DNA from: Pyronema omphalodes
Taxonomy: Eukaryota > Ascomycota > Pezizomycetes > Pezizales > Pyronemataceae
Assembly: GCA_024516155.1 (NCBI GenBank)
Contig: JAJJXM010000057.1
Location: 248,001 to 312,000, forward strand
Length of the DNA: 64,000 bases
Direction of reading: 5' to 3'
Shown: one piece after another, positions 27,045-41,163 of the stretch
Layout of the letters: each line of letters starts with the position of its first letter
How positions within the stretch are numbered: the first letter of the stretch is position 1
The notes under the pieces: generated by a model
Seen by the model: the letters and a program-made list of their open reading frames with translations, nothing else
Databases searched by the model: none
What the model was told of the DNA's origin: nothing
Translations under genes and position numbers: made by a program

Positions 27045-27755
27045 TCCAGATACTTACATTAACATCATACCATTCCAGCAACAGTTCCATTTCGAATTCT
27101 ATGGGTTTATGCAGCGGAGAGTTTCCGGAAATGGGATGGCAATATATTGACGTTGATATTGGATTTGGATTGTTGAAGTAATAGCTCCTAGCCCCATAAT
27201 ACGACGAGCTGCGTTTCTATGGTGATCCTGTAAACGGACTATCATATGCAAAGCTGATCTATAATCAATCCCATTCACAGCATTTAAGTCGATATCAAAT
27301 CTTTACAAAAATAGCTCCACGGCTTTAGGATGCTGAAAGTCAACGGCCAAAAAGACGGGGTTAAGTACAAACTTATTACCCTGCGCTTCTAGGTATTAGA
27401 TGTCGATGTTGCTATTAAACGACAGTTCATTATATTTTTTTTGAGTTCGTTCCATTGGGTCTATTGCTGAATCCAAGATAACCGCTAATATTCTTTTTTG
27501 AGGGGCTTGGTTAACTTCACAAGGAAATATTTCCATATGTCAAGTCTTGAACTCACATATATCATTTTGGAAATGCGCACCATCGTATTCTGAGTTGTCT
27601 GAAGGTAAAAGTCCTGGTAATTCAAAGTTGCTCTTTAAAACACTAGCTGCGGATTTTTTCGTCGCTGACATCAGAGTCCTTGCCTGCATAATCAGTGAAT
27701 GTTCAATGGCCTCAATCCGCGGTATAGACTCAAGTCTTTTAACCGCAATCTAGGC
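27045..27755 (-). pseudogene. Decayed ankyrin-repeat-like coding sequence
   Basis: On the minus strand, between about 27375 and 27060, one frame reads NPVFLAVDFQHPKAVELFL, a stop, then GIDYRSALHMIVRL. After a frame change it reads GNSPLHKPIEFEMELLLEW followed by YDVNV. These look like consecutive ankyrin-type units (xxPLHxAxxxxxxxxVxxLL). Further 5' on the same strand (27752-27545) an open frame of ~68 codons, starting near AIVKRLESIPRIEAIEHSL, may be part of the same former gene. In-frame stops and at least one frameshift break it. The ankyrin assignment is by pattern only. Confidence 0.4.
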
Positions 27756-28092
27756 TATTTGCCTTAACTTATTGGAAGTTGAAAGTGGAGCTTCCAAAAC
27801 CTATGTATTCCCAAGCCAGGATTCAGCAACCAGGAAATCAGTTACTATTTCGAGGGGCCGGCAGAGAATCAGGTTATGTCGTGGTAGAATTATGATTACA
27901 AGAATATTTTAGATGGATATTAATAGAACCATAAAATTGCCTATTTGAACAGGAGGGTATATTTTGGATAGATAACAAACTGAAACAGCTTTTGTGTACC
28001 ACTATCTGCATTATCTAAGTGTCGTAACATTGTAAAAATCAAGACGCAAACTCTCCGGTGACTTTTCTGTGTTGAGTATTGCTCCAGAAAAG
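27756..28092. other. Intergenic, AT-rich
   Basis: No gene seen between the ankyrin-like relic and the CFIm25 stop codon. Confidence 0.5.
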
Positions 28093-29060
<968 letters not shown>

Positions 29061-29417
29061 GGTGATGAGAGCTCTGATGAAGATGGGGCACTCTCGGTAG
29101 CTTCGCAGTCGGAAGATCAAGGTCGGACAGGGAACGCGTGTAAACGAATGGAGCTGAGTTGACGTTGAGATAGACTTCACAACTGCTCTATGCCAAGCAT
29201 GAGCTAGGGTAGGTACTCAACGTCAAGCACACGATAAATCGAGGCCCGGAAGGATCTCAGCTATCTCAGAAGTAGTTAGCACCAAGCATCGAGAATGGAA
29301 TAAGATTTGTGTTTAAACCCAACGTGGGAACAGTAACCCCGCCTAACCCTCTCCCGCAGGTCACTCGGCCGCCCCACCACTGATCTTCTATCCAGTCGTT
29401 TACCAGATACATTTGTG
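29061..29417. promoter_or_regulatory. Shared divergent promoter of CFIm25 and the METTL25-like gene
   Basis: Only 357 bases separate the two start codons, so the two genes very probably share a bidirectional promoter. No specific element is identified. Confidence 0.5.
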
Positions 29418-31160
29418 ATGCCTCCTACACATCCCCTTCCTCTGTCAGATCGCTTTTTGGCTGGCACTCCCGACGAATATGTCGAGAGTCTGCTTACCTT
29501 CTCCGAAGACCCATTCTTTAGAATCCTCTGCGGCGGTATCCACATCCTCGACTTTTTCACGCGCGACTCCGAAGATGATCCAAAAGATATCTACCGCACG
29601 ATTATGCCCCAGGATTGGATAGACTTTTTCGCCCGGCAGAATATCAACTACATTCTCGATCTCTTATTACGACTCCCCTACTCAGAATTTCCTGCAGACA
29701 TTCCCGAGACGCTCGACACCTACATTCGCAATGTGCGCGACCACACACTACTGAGAGACTTTGTACGGCGCGAGGCCAGCGAGAGAGCTAAGAAGAGAGT
29801 CGGCTTCGGTACGGAGTGGGCATTGAATGCGGGAATGAGGCCCAAGAAAATCCACGAGGTGTGATCCAGCCGGGTGCCTAAAGTTTCGTTCCTTTCTGAC
29901 CAGGTGTAGGTCGAGTTCTTTGCAGCATACTTAGACGATCTTGTACGAGACATCCGAACTATGGACGAGACAGAAGGTGGTGACGGTGTTAGTCACGTAG
30001 TCGACTACGGTTCTGGACAGGCCTACCTTACTCGAACTCTGGCGAAGAAATATGGACACGATTCGGTCGGTATCGAGTCTCGACCCGTGAACATTGACGG
30101 TGCAAAAACCCTGGACAGGATGTTCGACTCGATCGCAGACAAGAAGCTCCGCTACAAAAAACGAACCAGCAAAGAGGGAGAGGTTGTTCCTGACCGACCA
30201 GTCTTCGGAACTCTACAGTATGTCCAGACCTACATTACCGACGGAAGCTTGGATGAGGTTGTTGAAGCTATCCACGACGTACCTATTCAGCCAGCGGAAA
30301 AGTCAACATCAGCAGCTACTACAGAGTGTGAGGATTGTGCAGTTGGCGCAAATCCCGAAGACGCCGATGCTCTTGTCAAGGAGACTGCGGCTCTAGATAT
30401 CAACAGCACCACCGGTCCAACAAAACCCAAATCTCTTCTCCTCACCTCCCTCCACAGCTGCGGAAACCTCGTTCACCACGCTCTCACTGCCTTCCGTACC
30501 ACCCCCGCCGTCCGTGCTGTAGCTCTAATTGGATGCTGTTATAACCTTCTCACCGAAAAGTCCGGAGCAACCTTCAAACCACCCTTCCTCCGGGCACCCC
30601 ACCCTCGTCTCATCACCACAGCGACTGCTGATGATCCCAAGGGTTTCCCCATTTCCGCAAAGCTCACGGAACACAAAATCACTTTCAACATCACTGCTAG
30701 ATCTATGGCCTGTCAAGCACCATCGAACTGGACAGAGACTTCTTCCGCCGAGTTCTTTTTACGTCATTATTACAGAGCTTTACTACAGAGGTTATTGATC
30801 GATAAAGGTGTCATTGAAGCGGATTGTCTTGAGCCCCTCATTATCGGCTCGTTACCTAAGCAGTGCTATGTCAGCTTTTATGACTATGCCAAAGCTGCGC
30901 TAGGGAAGATGAAAATGCTCGATCAAGTAGAGTTTACGAAAGAGGAGGCGGAAGAGTATGTCCTGAGATTCGAGACTAGAAGGCAGGAGTTGGAGGTTGT
31001 ATGGAGTTTAATGGCGTTTTCGGCGGGAGTTGTGGAGAGTGTCATTGTTGTTGATAGGTGGATGTATCTGAGAGAGATGGGCTGTAAAAAGGCATGGGTT
31101 GAGGCGGCGTTTGAACACTCGGAGAGTCCTAGGAACTTTGTCGTTGTAGGAGTTCGGTGA
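29418..31160 (+). CDS. METTL25/RRNAD1-family methyltransferase-like protein
   Basis: Exons 29418-29858 and 29910-31160 with a 51-base intron; 563 residues. The start at 29418 is the ATG directly after an in-frame GTG. The second exon begins VEFFAAYLDDL and holds a SAM-binding type motif (VVDYGSGQAYLTRTLA), an acidic residue after the next strand (GIESRP), the family signature LTSLHSCGNL and GCCYNLLTE, then a C-terminal helical part (YDYAKAALGKMKML, RQELEVVWSLMAFSAGVVESV). These are the marks of the METTL25 family. The exact substrate in fungi cannot be told from sequence. Confidence 0.88.
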
Positions 31161-34100
31161 TTGGTATAAGGGTATTTTTGGGATATATGGGATAGATAAA
31201 AGTATTGCTGGTTAAGGAATGGGTTAATTGTTTTGGATATGTATTCTAAAAGCGTTGAAATTCGAGGATGGGAATTCCGTCAGTACATCTCATCTGAATT
31301 TTGCTTTCCTAATTACAGTTTCCTTGTCATCGGCGGAGCCTTTGCACTTGTTGCTTACAAGCCTGCCATATGCAATCATAGATACAGAAAGCCTACGCAT
31401 CAAACGAGTATGTGGCCAATCTCAACGTGCCTAACCAACCTTCTATACACGGCGTCAGCCCTCCCGCCATAACTAGGTCCATATCAAGTGCCAACGTGAT
31501 ACAAAATTTACTTTATCCCAAACATTTCACCATCATGAATTCTCACAATCCAAGCATCCAAAACATCACACCAAGAAAAAAAAAACGATGTACCGTAAAT
31601 ATTCATTGCTACCAAAACCTTCTTCGAAATCCCCACCTCGCAACTTAAATTCACTGTATCTTACTCCCCACACATCACTCATGAGCCCACGTTGAAGTAA
31701 ACCCCATAGCTAGGAGAAATCCAAGCACTACCCAGAAAAAGCCATCCCCTCAAGTCCGGCATCAATAACCGGAAAACCCTCATATGCTTGGTATTTCTTA
31801 TTCCTGACTGCTATAATGCAGCAAAGATAGAGCAACGAGATCAAAGTTTCTATGTACCAAAAAGTGAGAGAAAAGTGGAGGTGGAGGAGAGTAATGATTG
31901 AGAACGATGGAAATCTGACTCTGCGTGGATACAGCAAAAGATGTGCCCAATACAGACGCTCCATCTCCACCTCAAAGACATCTGAACGCTAGGCGCCTTC
32001 TGACAGTTCTGAACAGCGGTAATTTTGTTGACAACTCTTTGTATTTTTGTCTCCGGAATAGGAATGGGCAGAGGGGGGATATATATTCTATTGATATATT
32101 GATGACTGATCACTGCTATGGATGGAGTGTGCACGCTTCATGGGTCCCGCCCGACTAATCATGATGCAAAGATGAAAATTCTTGGAGTATTTATGTCGTT
32201 GGATCGTGAAATGACCGTGCTTCTATATTAATCAAATTTAACTACACACAAGCACTGCATATATTGGACGATCCTATACCGTCTATATCATACATGAATC
32301 CAGGACGATGGTTAGATGTAATGTGCTCTGATAGCTGAGTAGAAAGACGACATCGCGAGTAGGCCATATAGATGGTCGAGTCATGTATCATGTGGCGGAC
32401 ATGCTGAGTGAATGCGGTTGGTAAACGAGGATAGGAATGGATGAGAATTGGTTCCTCGTGGGGGCTCTGAAGGAGATGGGATAGAGGGGTGCGAATGCTG
32501 TTCGACCGATATCGATAGGAAGGTGTGGCATAAAGTGCACAAGGGTGACTGGGCATCTTCGGATGATCGGTGGATAGCTCGAAGTACGGCGGGGTTATAG
32601 GATAGCACTGACGGATTTGAGGAAAACCATTTCCAAAATCAATATATCTTGTAGTTCTGCAGCGCAATGAACAATACGGAGAAGCGGTACAAGTGGAACG
32701 TATTATGGGGCGGACAATTCGGTTATGAAGGCTATAGGTTAACAGAGGGGAATGATGACGAGATGGAGGTGGAAGACTTAGCCATGGTATTTCTGGTGGT
32801 CTGCTAGGAGACATCAACTGAAGCAAGAAATGAACAGGTCAGAGCCATCAAGTACTGCTAAAACCGTGATGTGTCGGGTGTGAAAGTGCAATCATCAATA
32901 CAGTGTACTAATATTCATGAGTGACTCGAGAACATGATATGAAATGATACTGGGGATACAAATAATTACACAATATAATGACAGTCCGTTTCTTTATACG
33001 CATTTCGAAACTGACTGCTATACAGTGGCAATAAAAGATAACCACCGAAGCGTTAGTGTGAGGCACAGACGATCACTCGGGTTTTTATCGTGGTTGGGTT
33101 TCGTACACCAGCTTCGAACCTATAACACTGCCATGTAAAACTACAGTTCAACTGAAAATGGGGCCGCTAGTTTCCTGAAGGCAGCACTCATAGACCCCAC
33201 AAATGCCTGCGGTGCTGTATGGAATTCAAGTCACTCCGCCCAGGATCTTTGCACCATCTTTGCTTCCGTTTCATATTTGTCACCCCGGTATTACTAAAGC
33301 TGAAGCGATCCGTTATTCTTCGCATTGACAGAGTACAGGTTGATTGCTGCATACCAGCTCCGATAAGATCCACATACTGAATTGACCGTGGGTCTGTGGG
33401 ACGCCGCGCCATCTATTCTTCGCGATATATTGTAATGAAACCAAGATATTCAGTGGCTATGATGAAGGGAGAATAATATCACACCTGGCAGTGGGAGCTA
33501 GCAGCAGACGAGCTGTACGGTACATATGACGATTGTCCACGCGGCCGGACTCCGTAGATGGAGAAATGGAGGAGCAGTGGAGAATGAGCGGGTGGAATAA
33601 ACACATGGAAAATCAAGCAGTGGCATGACTGCGTCACCTCCCCGAGCCGCCTGTGCCAGCAATAAGTACAGTGATGACGCTCTGTGCAAAGCCGATGCTA
33701 ATTCTGAATTTGGAAAAAGAAAATGTCTATCCCAGGCGTCTTTTTCGACCAAATTTGCCATGTTGATGGAGCCTACATTGCCTGCCGTAGTCCTTCCGTT
33801 CCATCCAGGCGATACCGTTACCATCCAGCTGACGAATACTAGACAGTGGAAGAGTAATCGTCGTTCGTCATTAGACAACTTGAATCAGGTTTTTGGGGCG
33901 GTAAATGCATATACAGTCGTCATCAAACCTATTTTTCAAGCATGTGCGTCACCATAATGGTCAGCCGCTATCATTGCGACTCGAATACGTCCTGTAACAG
34001 AATACGTCCCGGCCGCGTCATCTCAGGAACGACGAGTATGATCCTTGCGAGTCGGCACGGCGAAATGGCGTAGAATGGCGATATGTCGGCTGAATATTAC

Positions 34101-37100
34101 GCAGCCTTCAAAGTACTTAAACCCGTCGAAACCCCCCAAAAAGTCTTTTATTCCTCATCAGATCCAAAGAACAACGTCCTCACCGCTATTCACATTTCAC
34201 AGTCTTCTCTCTGCTCCGCGATTCATTCATGGAAGACATTCTCACATCTCTCCGTTCATAGAACGTGTTTTCGCTTATGGCCTATCAAGATGACAGATTG
34301 GGATTTCTCCGCTCTCGTCGAAAAAAGAGAAGTTCATTGTGGCATTTCGATGATAGGTAAAGTACCTCTGGCACGATTCGGTCCAACAAAACCACCGTTC
34401 TGAGACCAGCACTTGGCGATGACAAGGAGGAATCTCGATACTGACAGTGAGCGGTCATGACTGAAAACTGTGTCCCGGTCACCAGCGTGGTAGAGTCAGT
34501 CGTCTGGTCGCTGCCCCTGCCCTTCCTTCTGCCAGAAGTAGGGCGGACAGCTTTTAGAACAGCCTGTATGTCATTTTAAACGACGGACAGTTCCATCGCG
34601 ATCACCTCCATAGCTGTGGGTGAAACCGTGAGGGATAGTAAGGGGGGCACCGAAAGAAGGGCTGTTCGTTGATTTTTTTTGTTTTTTTTTTGTCAGCGCA
34701 CCACCAATAGCCTTCAGAGCTGCTGATTCAGCGTTTGCAGGGTCATATACTGTCAACACCGTGGTGTTTTGTAGATGCAACTCTTCAGAAAGACATGCAA
34801 GCTGTTGTGTACGGCCCTGGGACTGCTTCTAATGACCTATCAGCGTTTGTACTTTTTATGGGCCTGGTGTCTTACTACAATGTTACCAGCTGTCAATGCT
34901 GGTTCTCATATATGTATGGCCTCTTCAGACACGATTCTCCCCAGGGAGAAACTTCACGCAGTTTCATCATGCACACCGCAATGATGGCCATTCCACATCC
35001 TTAACAACCAGCACAAAAACGATATACGCGGCCGTGGAAATAGGTTGCACAGCACGTGCCTCAGTTGCCTTGTTTACAGGCCTGTATATAACTTGATTAG
35101 TCACCATGCGCCGACATAGTGGTGATACATTCAACATCCTGTGGTATTGTTGTTGAATTTGATTCACATGCAAATGCTGCAACCATAAGATCATGATGAA
35201 TGCCACAAAATGGTTCACACATTGCGCCGGCCGGGCTGTCACTGTGAGACCAAAATGATGTACGCTCTTGGAGCAATTCTGCTTTTTCAGTTGTAGCCCC
35301 TGCTTGTCCTTTCTAGGCGGTGGTCTTCCTGCAATGTCTGATCTGTGAGCTCCTACTCGCCCCCATCATGCCAGCCGATCGACCTCCATCCTGCACCTTT
35401 CCCCACTGATCATTAATCATTTCCCCGCCTTTATTGTCTCCAAAACACAACAACAGAACCAAAAGCAAAGTGGTACTGACACCCGGGCTGCTGTGCCCCC
35501 ACTTTCCACAACTCCGTCACTTTTCCAACTGGTGCTGTCTGTGACTATACCCGCCAGGAGACCCGAGGTAGCCCTGCCCCGGATCCCTGTTCCCCTATCC
35601 CCCCGAACCTCTCCCTTCCTCCTCCTAATCTTTCTTGTTGCTCCTCCTGTCCTGTCTCCTGTCCTCATGGGTGCTGCTCTAAGTCCAAGATTACCATTCC
35701 ACAGCACAATCTAGATGATGATACATTGGCACTCAACGATTTCAGTTCACATATTCCTCATGCAGTGTCTACTTGGTCAGGGTTCATAGGTAACCTTGCC
35801 CCTCACCCATGTTTCATGGCAGGGGTCCGTTTGGTTTTGGCTGCTATACCTGACATCTACTGCAGTCTCCCCTTGTTCTCCTGTGTTGTATCTTCCACCA
35901 TGGTATGCCCTTTATTATTGAATCACTGGAGGGGTTGAGGCCTTGGTCAAAGATGTGTCATGATCAGCACAGCTAGTAGGGTGATGTACTTGGATTGCTC
36001 CAGACAGAGTACCTCAATAACTCTTCGGTGTGACTTGCATTCCAGGTTCCAAGATGTCCAGGGCAACGCTATTGTCATCTGCTGACATTAGTCATCTGCA
36101 CTCAAGTGATGCATGTCTGGGCCTGTGCCTCACGGTTTCTTGTTTCGTCAGCAGGGTAGCCACATCCACTGGTCACTGCCCCTGCATCGATCCCACCAGC
36201 AGGAATGACAAGAACAGTCAGAATATCTTGAACATCATTTCGGAGGACTGACCGTTTCGTACACACCTCCTCCATGTCCGAGGTTGAGGCCTTCCGCTTC
36301 GTTGTGGAGGGAATCATGATAACGTTCTGTTCATGCCACTGGTGTTAGGGGATACACAACAGCCTGAAGCGCTGCTGTGTCAACCTTTGTGACGGCATCT
36401 GTTGCGCAGAGCATAGTGTGCCAATATGGCAGGGAAGTCTTGCCATGGGCGCCTTGCATGTGATGTGTATCACTCTGCTGTTGTTCCGGATCAAATGGAA
36501 GGTGGTATTGGAGCCAGGCTGAGACTTCTGATTAGCCTGGCCATGTCCCAATAGGCACAGGGCATGGATCCGTCTTCAGTGCAGTTGTGAAGTTAGAATG
36601 TGGCATGTCTCCCCATCCACCGACAATTCATCACAGGAGGAAGCCATTCATTCCAGGATGCTGATTATGGAGTCTGTGTTGACTATCTCCCGCTTATAGC
36701 CATGGTGTTGTTCGTGCAAATGCTGTCATGATGGCACTGTAGGGTATTTTCCAATGACCAATTCGTTAACGCCATCCACTCCTCTATTTCTTCCATAACA
36801 AATTGAATGCATCCCATCATCAGGAGGGTAATCCAGGCTTTGCATTCAATCAGGGACTGTTTCTGTGATGCAGCATTGCTTTGTCACTGCATTGGCAACA
36901 TGTGGAGAGGTAGTGTACATGAGAGGTGGTGGAAACTCACGTTCGCGGACAGAACGAGTCAAAGCAACATACAATCACCTCACATTTCCCGGGAAAATAT
37001 GATATAATACTGCAGCTCCAGATTTGATGAGAAAATGGATGGTTTCGGTGCTTGTCATTCAAATGCTGTGGTATCTTAAAACCATCATCGTCAAACGATC

Positions 37101-39540
37101 GCCTTCTCTGTATTTGCCTAGTGTGTTGTCACTTCAACAACAGTTCATCTTTCCTTGTCGAGTTTGCCAAATTCTGTACACGGATGTACACTAACATGCC
37201 AAAAAGTCAATACCAGATCATAAACTATTGAAACAATATGTATACCAGGATATAACAACATTCAAAATACAATATCAGCAATAACAAGAAAATACAATAC
37301 CAGAAATAAGAAGAAAATATAATGTTCCATCCAGTGATAAAAATTCCGGAGATAAAACTTTGCAGGACCAACTAGATCGCTAACCCTTCATTCGATTCAT
37401 GGCGTTGATCTTCCATCCCTCATGTAAGCCGTACTCTTCACAACAACAGAAAACCGTGGATGAAGAGAATCACAAAGTATCAGGAACAAGAAACAAAGAA
37501 TGGAGAATGCAACATGAACAACAACAAATGCGATTAAAAAAAACATGTATATTGTAGCATAGTCTCCCGAGAAACTGTGGAATCTACCAGTTATCCCTTG
37601 CTGTTCAGTATATTACTCTGTGACGTAGTGCACCAGCGAAATTCAACACACCACTCACTGCACAAGGCTCCCGATATCACACGTCCCATGCTTGCCTCCT
37701 GGTCTGGATCTCACACGTTCCACTCCGCTCACTCATTGCATCTTGAATAACAACAAGCACGCAGCGAACGATTCAACGAATCCTAGGAGTCATCACAGTG
37801 CGGTTCCATCATGCCTTGACATGCACTATGGCATTGCCATGACCTTCCCATGCTTTTCATCTCCACACTGTCCATTGATGGGTGCACTGTAAAAATGCAG
37901 TTGGACATTCTGGTTGCCAAGTTACATCGAGTGTCTCACATTGGCCATGCGGTTACTCGCTGCGATATCATAACTTCCTTGGAGCAATCCTGCCGGTGGG
38001 CCTTTCATGTTTGAACTGATCCCGGCGACTTGGTCCACGAATGCTGAATATATATGACTTCACCACTGTATTGCCATGATGCCTGACAATTACAATCACT
38101 TCTATGTTCAAATGACCATAGTCAATGCTTGAAATGCAGCATACAAGAGGCTCACATGAAATCAATAGTGCCATTCAGATCCTGTACTGTTGCTACGGGA
38201 TGTTTTGCCTGAAGCTGTTGCTATCACCGATGAGATCAGACCTGGCAGTATTCGATCTGCCATTCAACACGATTAATGGCCAGCAATAACAGCTACCAAG
38301 GTCAAGTGCGGGTGTTCAAGATGCAGAGATACAACAATATCAACGCCGACCGTGCAGAGTTCTTAACTCTGCTTCCACCATCAAAGTTCAGCGATACGCC
38401 AACCCTCAAGACGTTTTGGTGCTCCAATTCAATCAGGCCACCCAAGCGTTCTGTGCCTGTCATCACTGGCCCATTTGCCTGTCCGGGCTTCTCCAGGCTT
38501 GTCAGAGTATGGTTCAATAGCATTTTACCTCTACAAAATCAAATACCTGTTGACCACCATTGTACACAGTGATACGGAATTACAATGGTATGATTTACCT
38601 TTGAGCATGGGATATGGTCAAATATGTCAAGGAGCGGTCATTGTATGTCTTCCGCTGCCATTTTCACCAGCATTGATCGCGGATGTTTGCTACTCATTAT
38701 CGGAGACCATTGTGTTCATGTCTCCTACGTGGATGATTCCCAGCATGAACCAATCAGCTGTGTCAATGATGTGTTACTAGTACACAGGTGCCATGGTCCC
38801 TGATAGCACTCTCAGTTACTCATAATATGCCCACTGCCGTTGGGGCATTGCAGATAACATCGAGTCTTGATGTGGCATGTGTGCAGATGCACTGTTCTGC
38901 TCAGCATGCCAAGGTAAAAAAGAGGAAGTTGTCAGCTGGGCTTCAGCTATAAGGCAACTGGAACAATGACTTGCAGCAGCATGTCTGGACAAGGTTCCAT
39001 GCTGAATATATGGAACTGCTTCCCTGTGTGCCTGTTGATTCCGCCACCTTCTCTCCCAACATTTACGTCATCCCTTTCTAGCTGATACAATTGCCAGAGT
39101 TAGAAGACCTCATCCAAATTCCATTGGCTGGTAGTGTGCATTGGAAAAGGATCATTCAGATACGATGAAGGTAGCCACGGATCAAAATTGCCCAACAGTA
39201 GCCATTGATGTGATCTAGATTCGCCAGGCATCATGAAGGGGACAAGTCACCTGAGGTCATGATGACTTGTTGATCTGCCCAATGGGCAGGATTGTCGCGG
39301 TTACGCACTGCCATCTGTACAGTGTTCCTCGCTTCTGTTGGCATACCTTGCAGTCCGGATGACAGGTACGCGCCCGCCGCCCATAGCCAGTCAGCGTCCG
39401 CCAGGGCAGGACAGGACAATCAGCACGACACCAAGAGTTGGACCCTTCTCCTCCCCTCTCTAGGTATCACCATCACCGGGACGAAATCCACAAAGCTTTG
39501 TCCGGCAGCGTCCTCAGCGGCCTCAGTTTACCCAGCTTAA
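31161..39540. other. Gene-poor, partly CpG-depleted region
   Basis: More than 8 kb in which I find no supported gene. Many frames of 60-190 codons occur but none shows a domain or sensible splicing. From about 34.5 kb onward the sequence is poor in CpG and rich in TpG and CpA; in 36061-36240 I count 4 CpG against about 16 TpG and 23 CpA. Decayed mobile elements are the likely source, but no family could be named here. Confidence 0.45.
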
Positions 39541-40129
39541 GTGTCTGCAGACCAGGTCCGCTTGTTTCAGCGTGTAAATGGTGAAAGAGACATTTTGGAC
39601 GACTGGAGCAGCACCCCGCCACACACTCCACCACCACCCCAGTACACCAACCACCCCTCCCATATCACTGGATTCACTTCCGTACATCATCTGTCAAGGA
39701 CAAACAATCCTCCACAGCCAATGGCCCTACATGCCGCTGCTGCAAAGAAAAGACTCATCCCTCCGGAAATCACCGCTATCCTGGCCCCCGCATCCAGAAC
39801 ACACAAGTGCATGGCTGCACGCCCTCAATCATGTTCGGGGGAAAATGCAGCTCGACACGGACGTCAGTGACTTCCAGGATGTGTCCCAAGGCCCATGGCG
39901 GTGAATGGCACAGCCATGTCCCAACCCACTCCCCGAAACCCGGCCTGAGCGATGATGTCCCGTCACACCCTGCACTCCATCCCTGTGAAAACCGCTAGAG
40001 CTTCCGCATGCTTCCCCTCAAGGGAACTGCGCCCTCGACCATTCCCTCCTGCTCTGAAGCGGCCCTGGGTTCCAAGAAAGCATCCAGGAAGTCCGGCAGT
40101 GTGACAAGAATGCCACGAACCCCAACTCC

Positions 40130-40660
40130 ATGGCCTGGCCTGCAAGTTTAGCTCAATACCTCCTCTCTGCCGTGACCACCTACGCTGATACCGCCCGCCG
40201 AGATGACCACAGCACCAGCGAGCGTATTAAGAAAGCCTCTGAAGTAATAGACAGTGATGGAGCCATCATGTGCACAACACAGGATGTGCGTGGCACGCTG
40301 CACCCCAACTACACGCCAACTGCACCTTGCGGACCTGGCCCCATCCACTACCTTACACCAATACTCAAACCACTGACTGCCCTTGTTGGTGACCGGACAT
40401 GCCACTGCTTTGCAGCAGAGGAAGCGCTGACCAAAAACAACATTGCACTTCCCAACCCCCGCATTCCCGCATCCACAATTGAAGCACCATGGACAGGTCC
40501 TCACCTCCCAGAAAAGGTCATCGGCTCAGTCACCCAAGCTCTCTGCCAACAGAACAACCCACCCCACAATGCCCACAAGAATAAGGCCCCTTCTCCGAGA
40601 AAGAACCCTACCAAACCACTATGGTACATTTTAGCCAGCAAGATTGTATATGTTACATAA
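40130..40660 (+). pseudogene. Relic of LINE ORF1 (gag-like), related to LINE-A
   Basis: The frame ending near 40590 contains KNNIALPNPRIPASTIEAPW followed by TGPHLPEKVIGSVTQAL. This aligns without gaps to the ORF1 remnant of LINE-A at ~44665-44771 joined to 51052 (AAWTDLVAPAKLFGSVTQ). Both are therefore copies of one LINE ORF1 family. The related sequence probably starts upstream (~39.5 kb). No zinc-knuckle or reverse transcriptase part follows, so this copy is truncated. Confidence 0.55.
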
Positions 40661-40734
40661 GTTCCGCACTAGAAAACATATACATGCGAACAATCTCAAT
40701 GGCATTTACACCGATCTCTTCTTGGAAAATCTGA

Positions 40735-40892
40735 CTTATAAGAGCATGTGTACAAACTTTTCACTAGTATCGAAATGTATACAGGCAATTGTAGTGGATC
40801 TGGCGTTCTATGATAGCATGTGTATAAATATTTGACTGCCGCAAAAATGTATACAGGCAATTGTATAAAATCCTGTGGTTTATAATAGCAAG
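40735..40892. repeat. ~72-base tandem duplication
   Basis: Two adjacent copies sharing AGCATGTGTA (40743 and 40814) and ATGTATACAGGCAATTGTA (40775 and 40847), with the start of a third copy near 40881. Confidence 0.75.
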
Positions 40893-41163
40893 TTCCCTCT
40901 CCCGCTCCACCATGGTCATCTATCATAGCAGCATGCCTCCCATCCATACGTTGCAGAGTGGTGGCTATTCTAGGGTACCGGATGTTAGTCTAGTCCTCCT
41001 GTGAGAAGTTCGGGAGATGTTTTAGTGGTTGGTGTGACGTCGAGTGAGGTTGGGAATTAATATTAACGTCACTATGACATGAGGGTGCGGGTGGATTCTC
41101 GAAGGTCAAAAACAGATTGGTTACAGTAAAACAGGAATGAAGGAGAGAGGCTAAGTCAGCCCC

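Noticed and set aside
32242..32826. A 194-codon minus-strand frame in the gene-poor region
   Set aside because: No domain, no splicing partner and no codon pattern like the real genes here; left uncalled.
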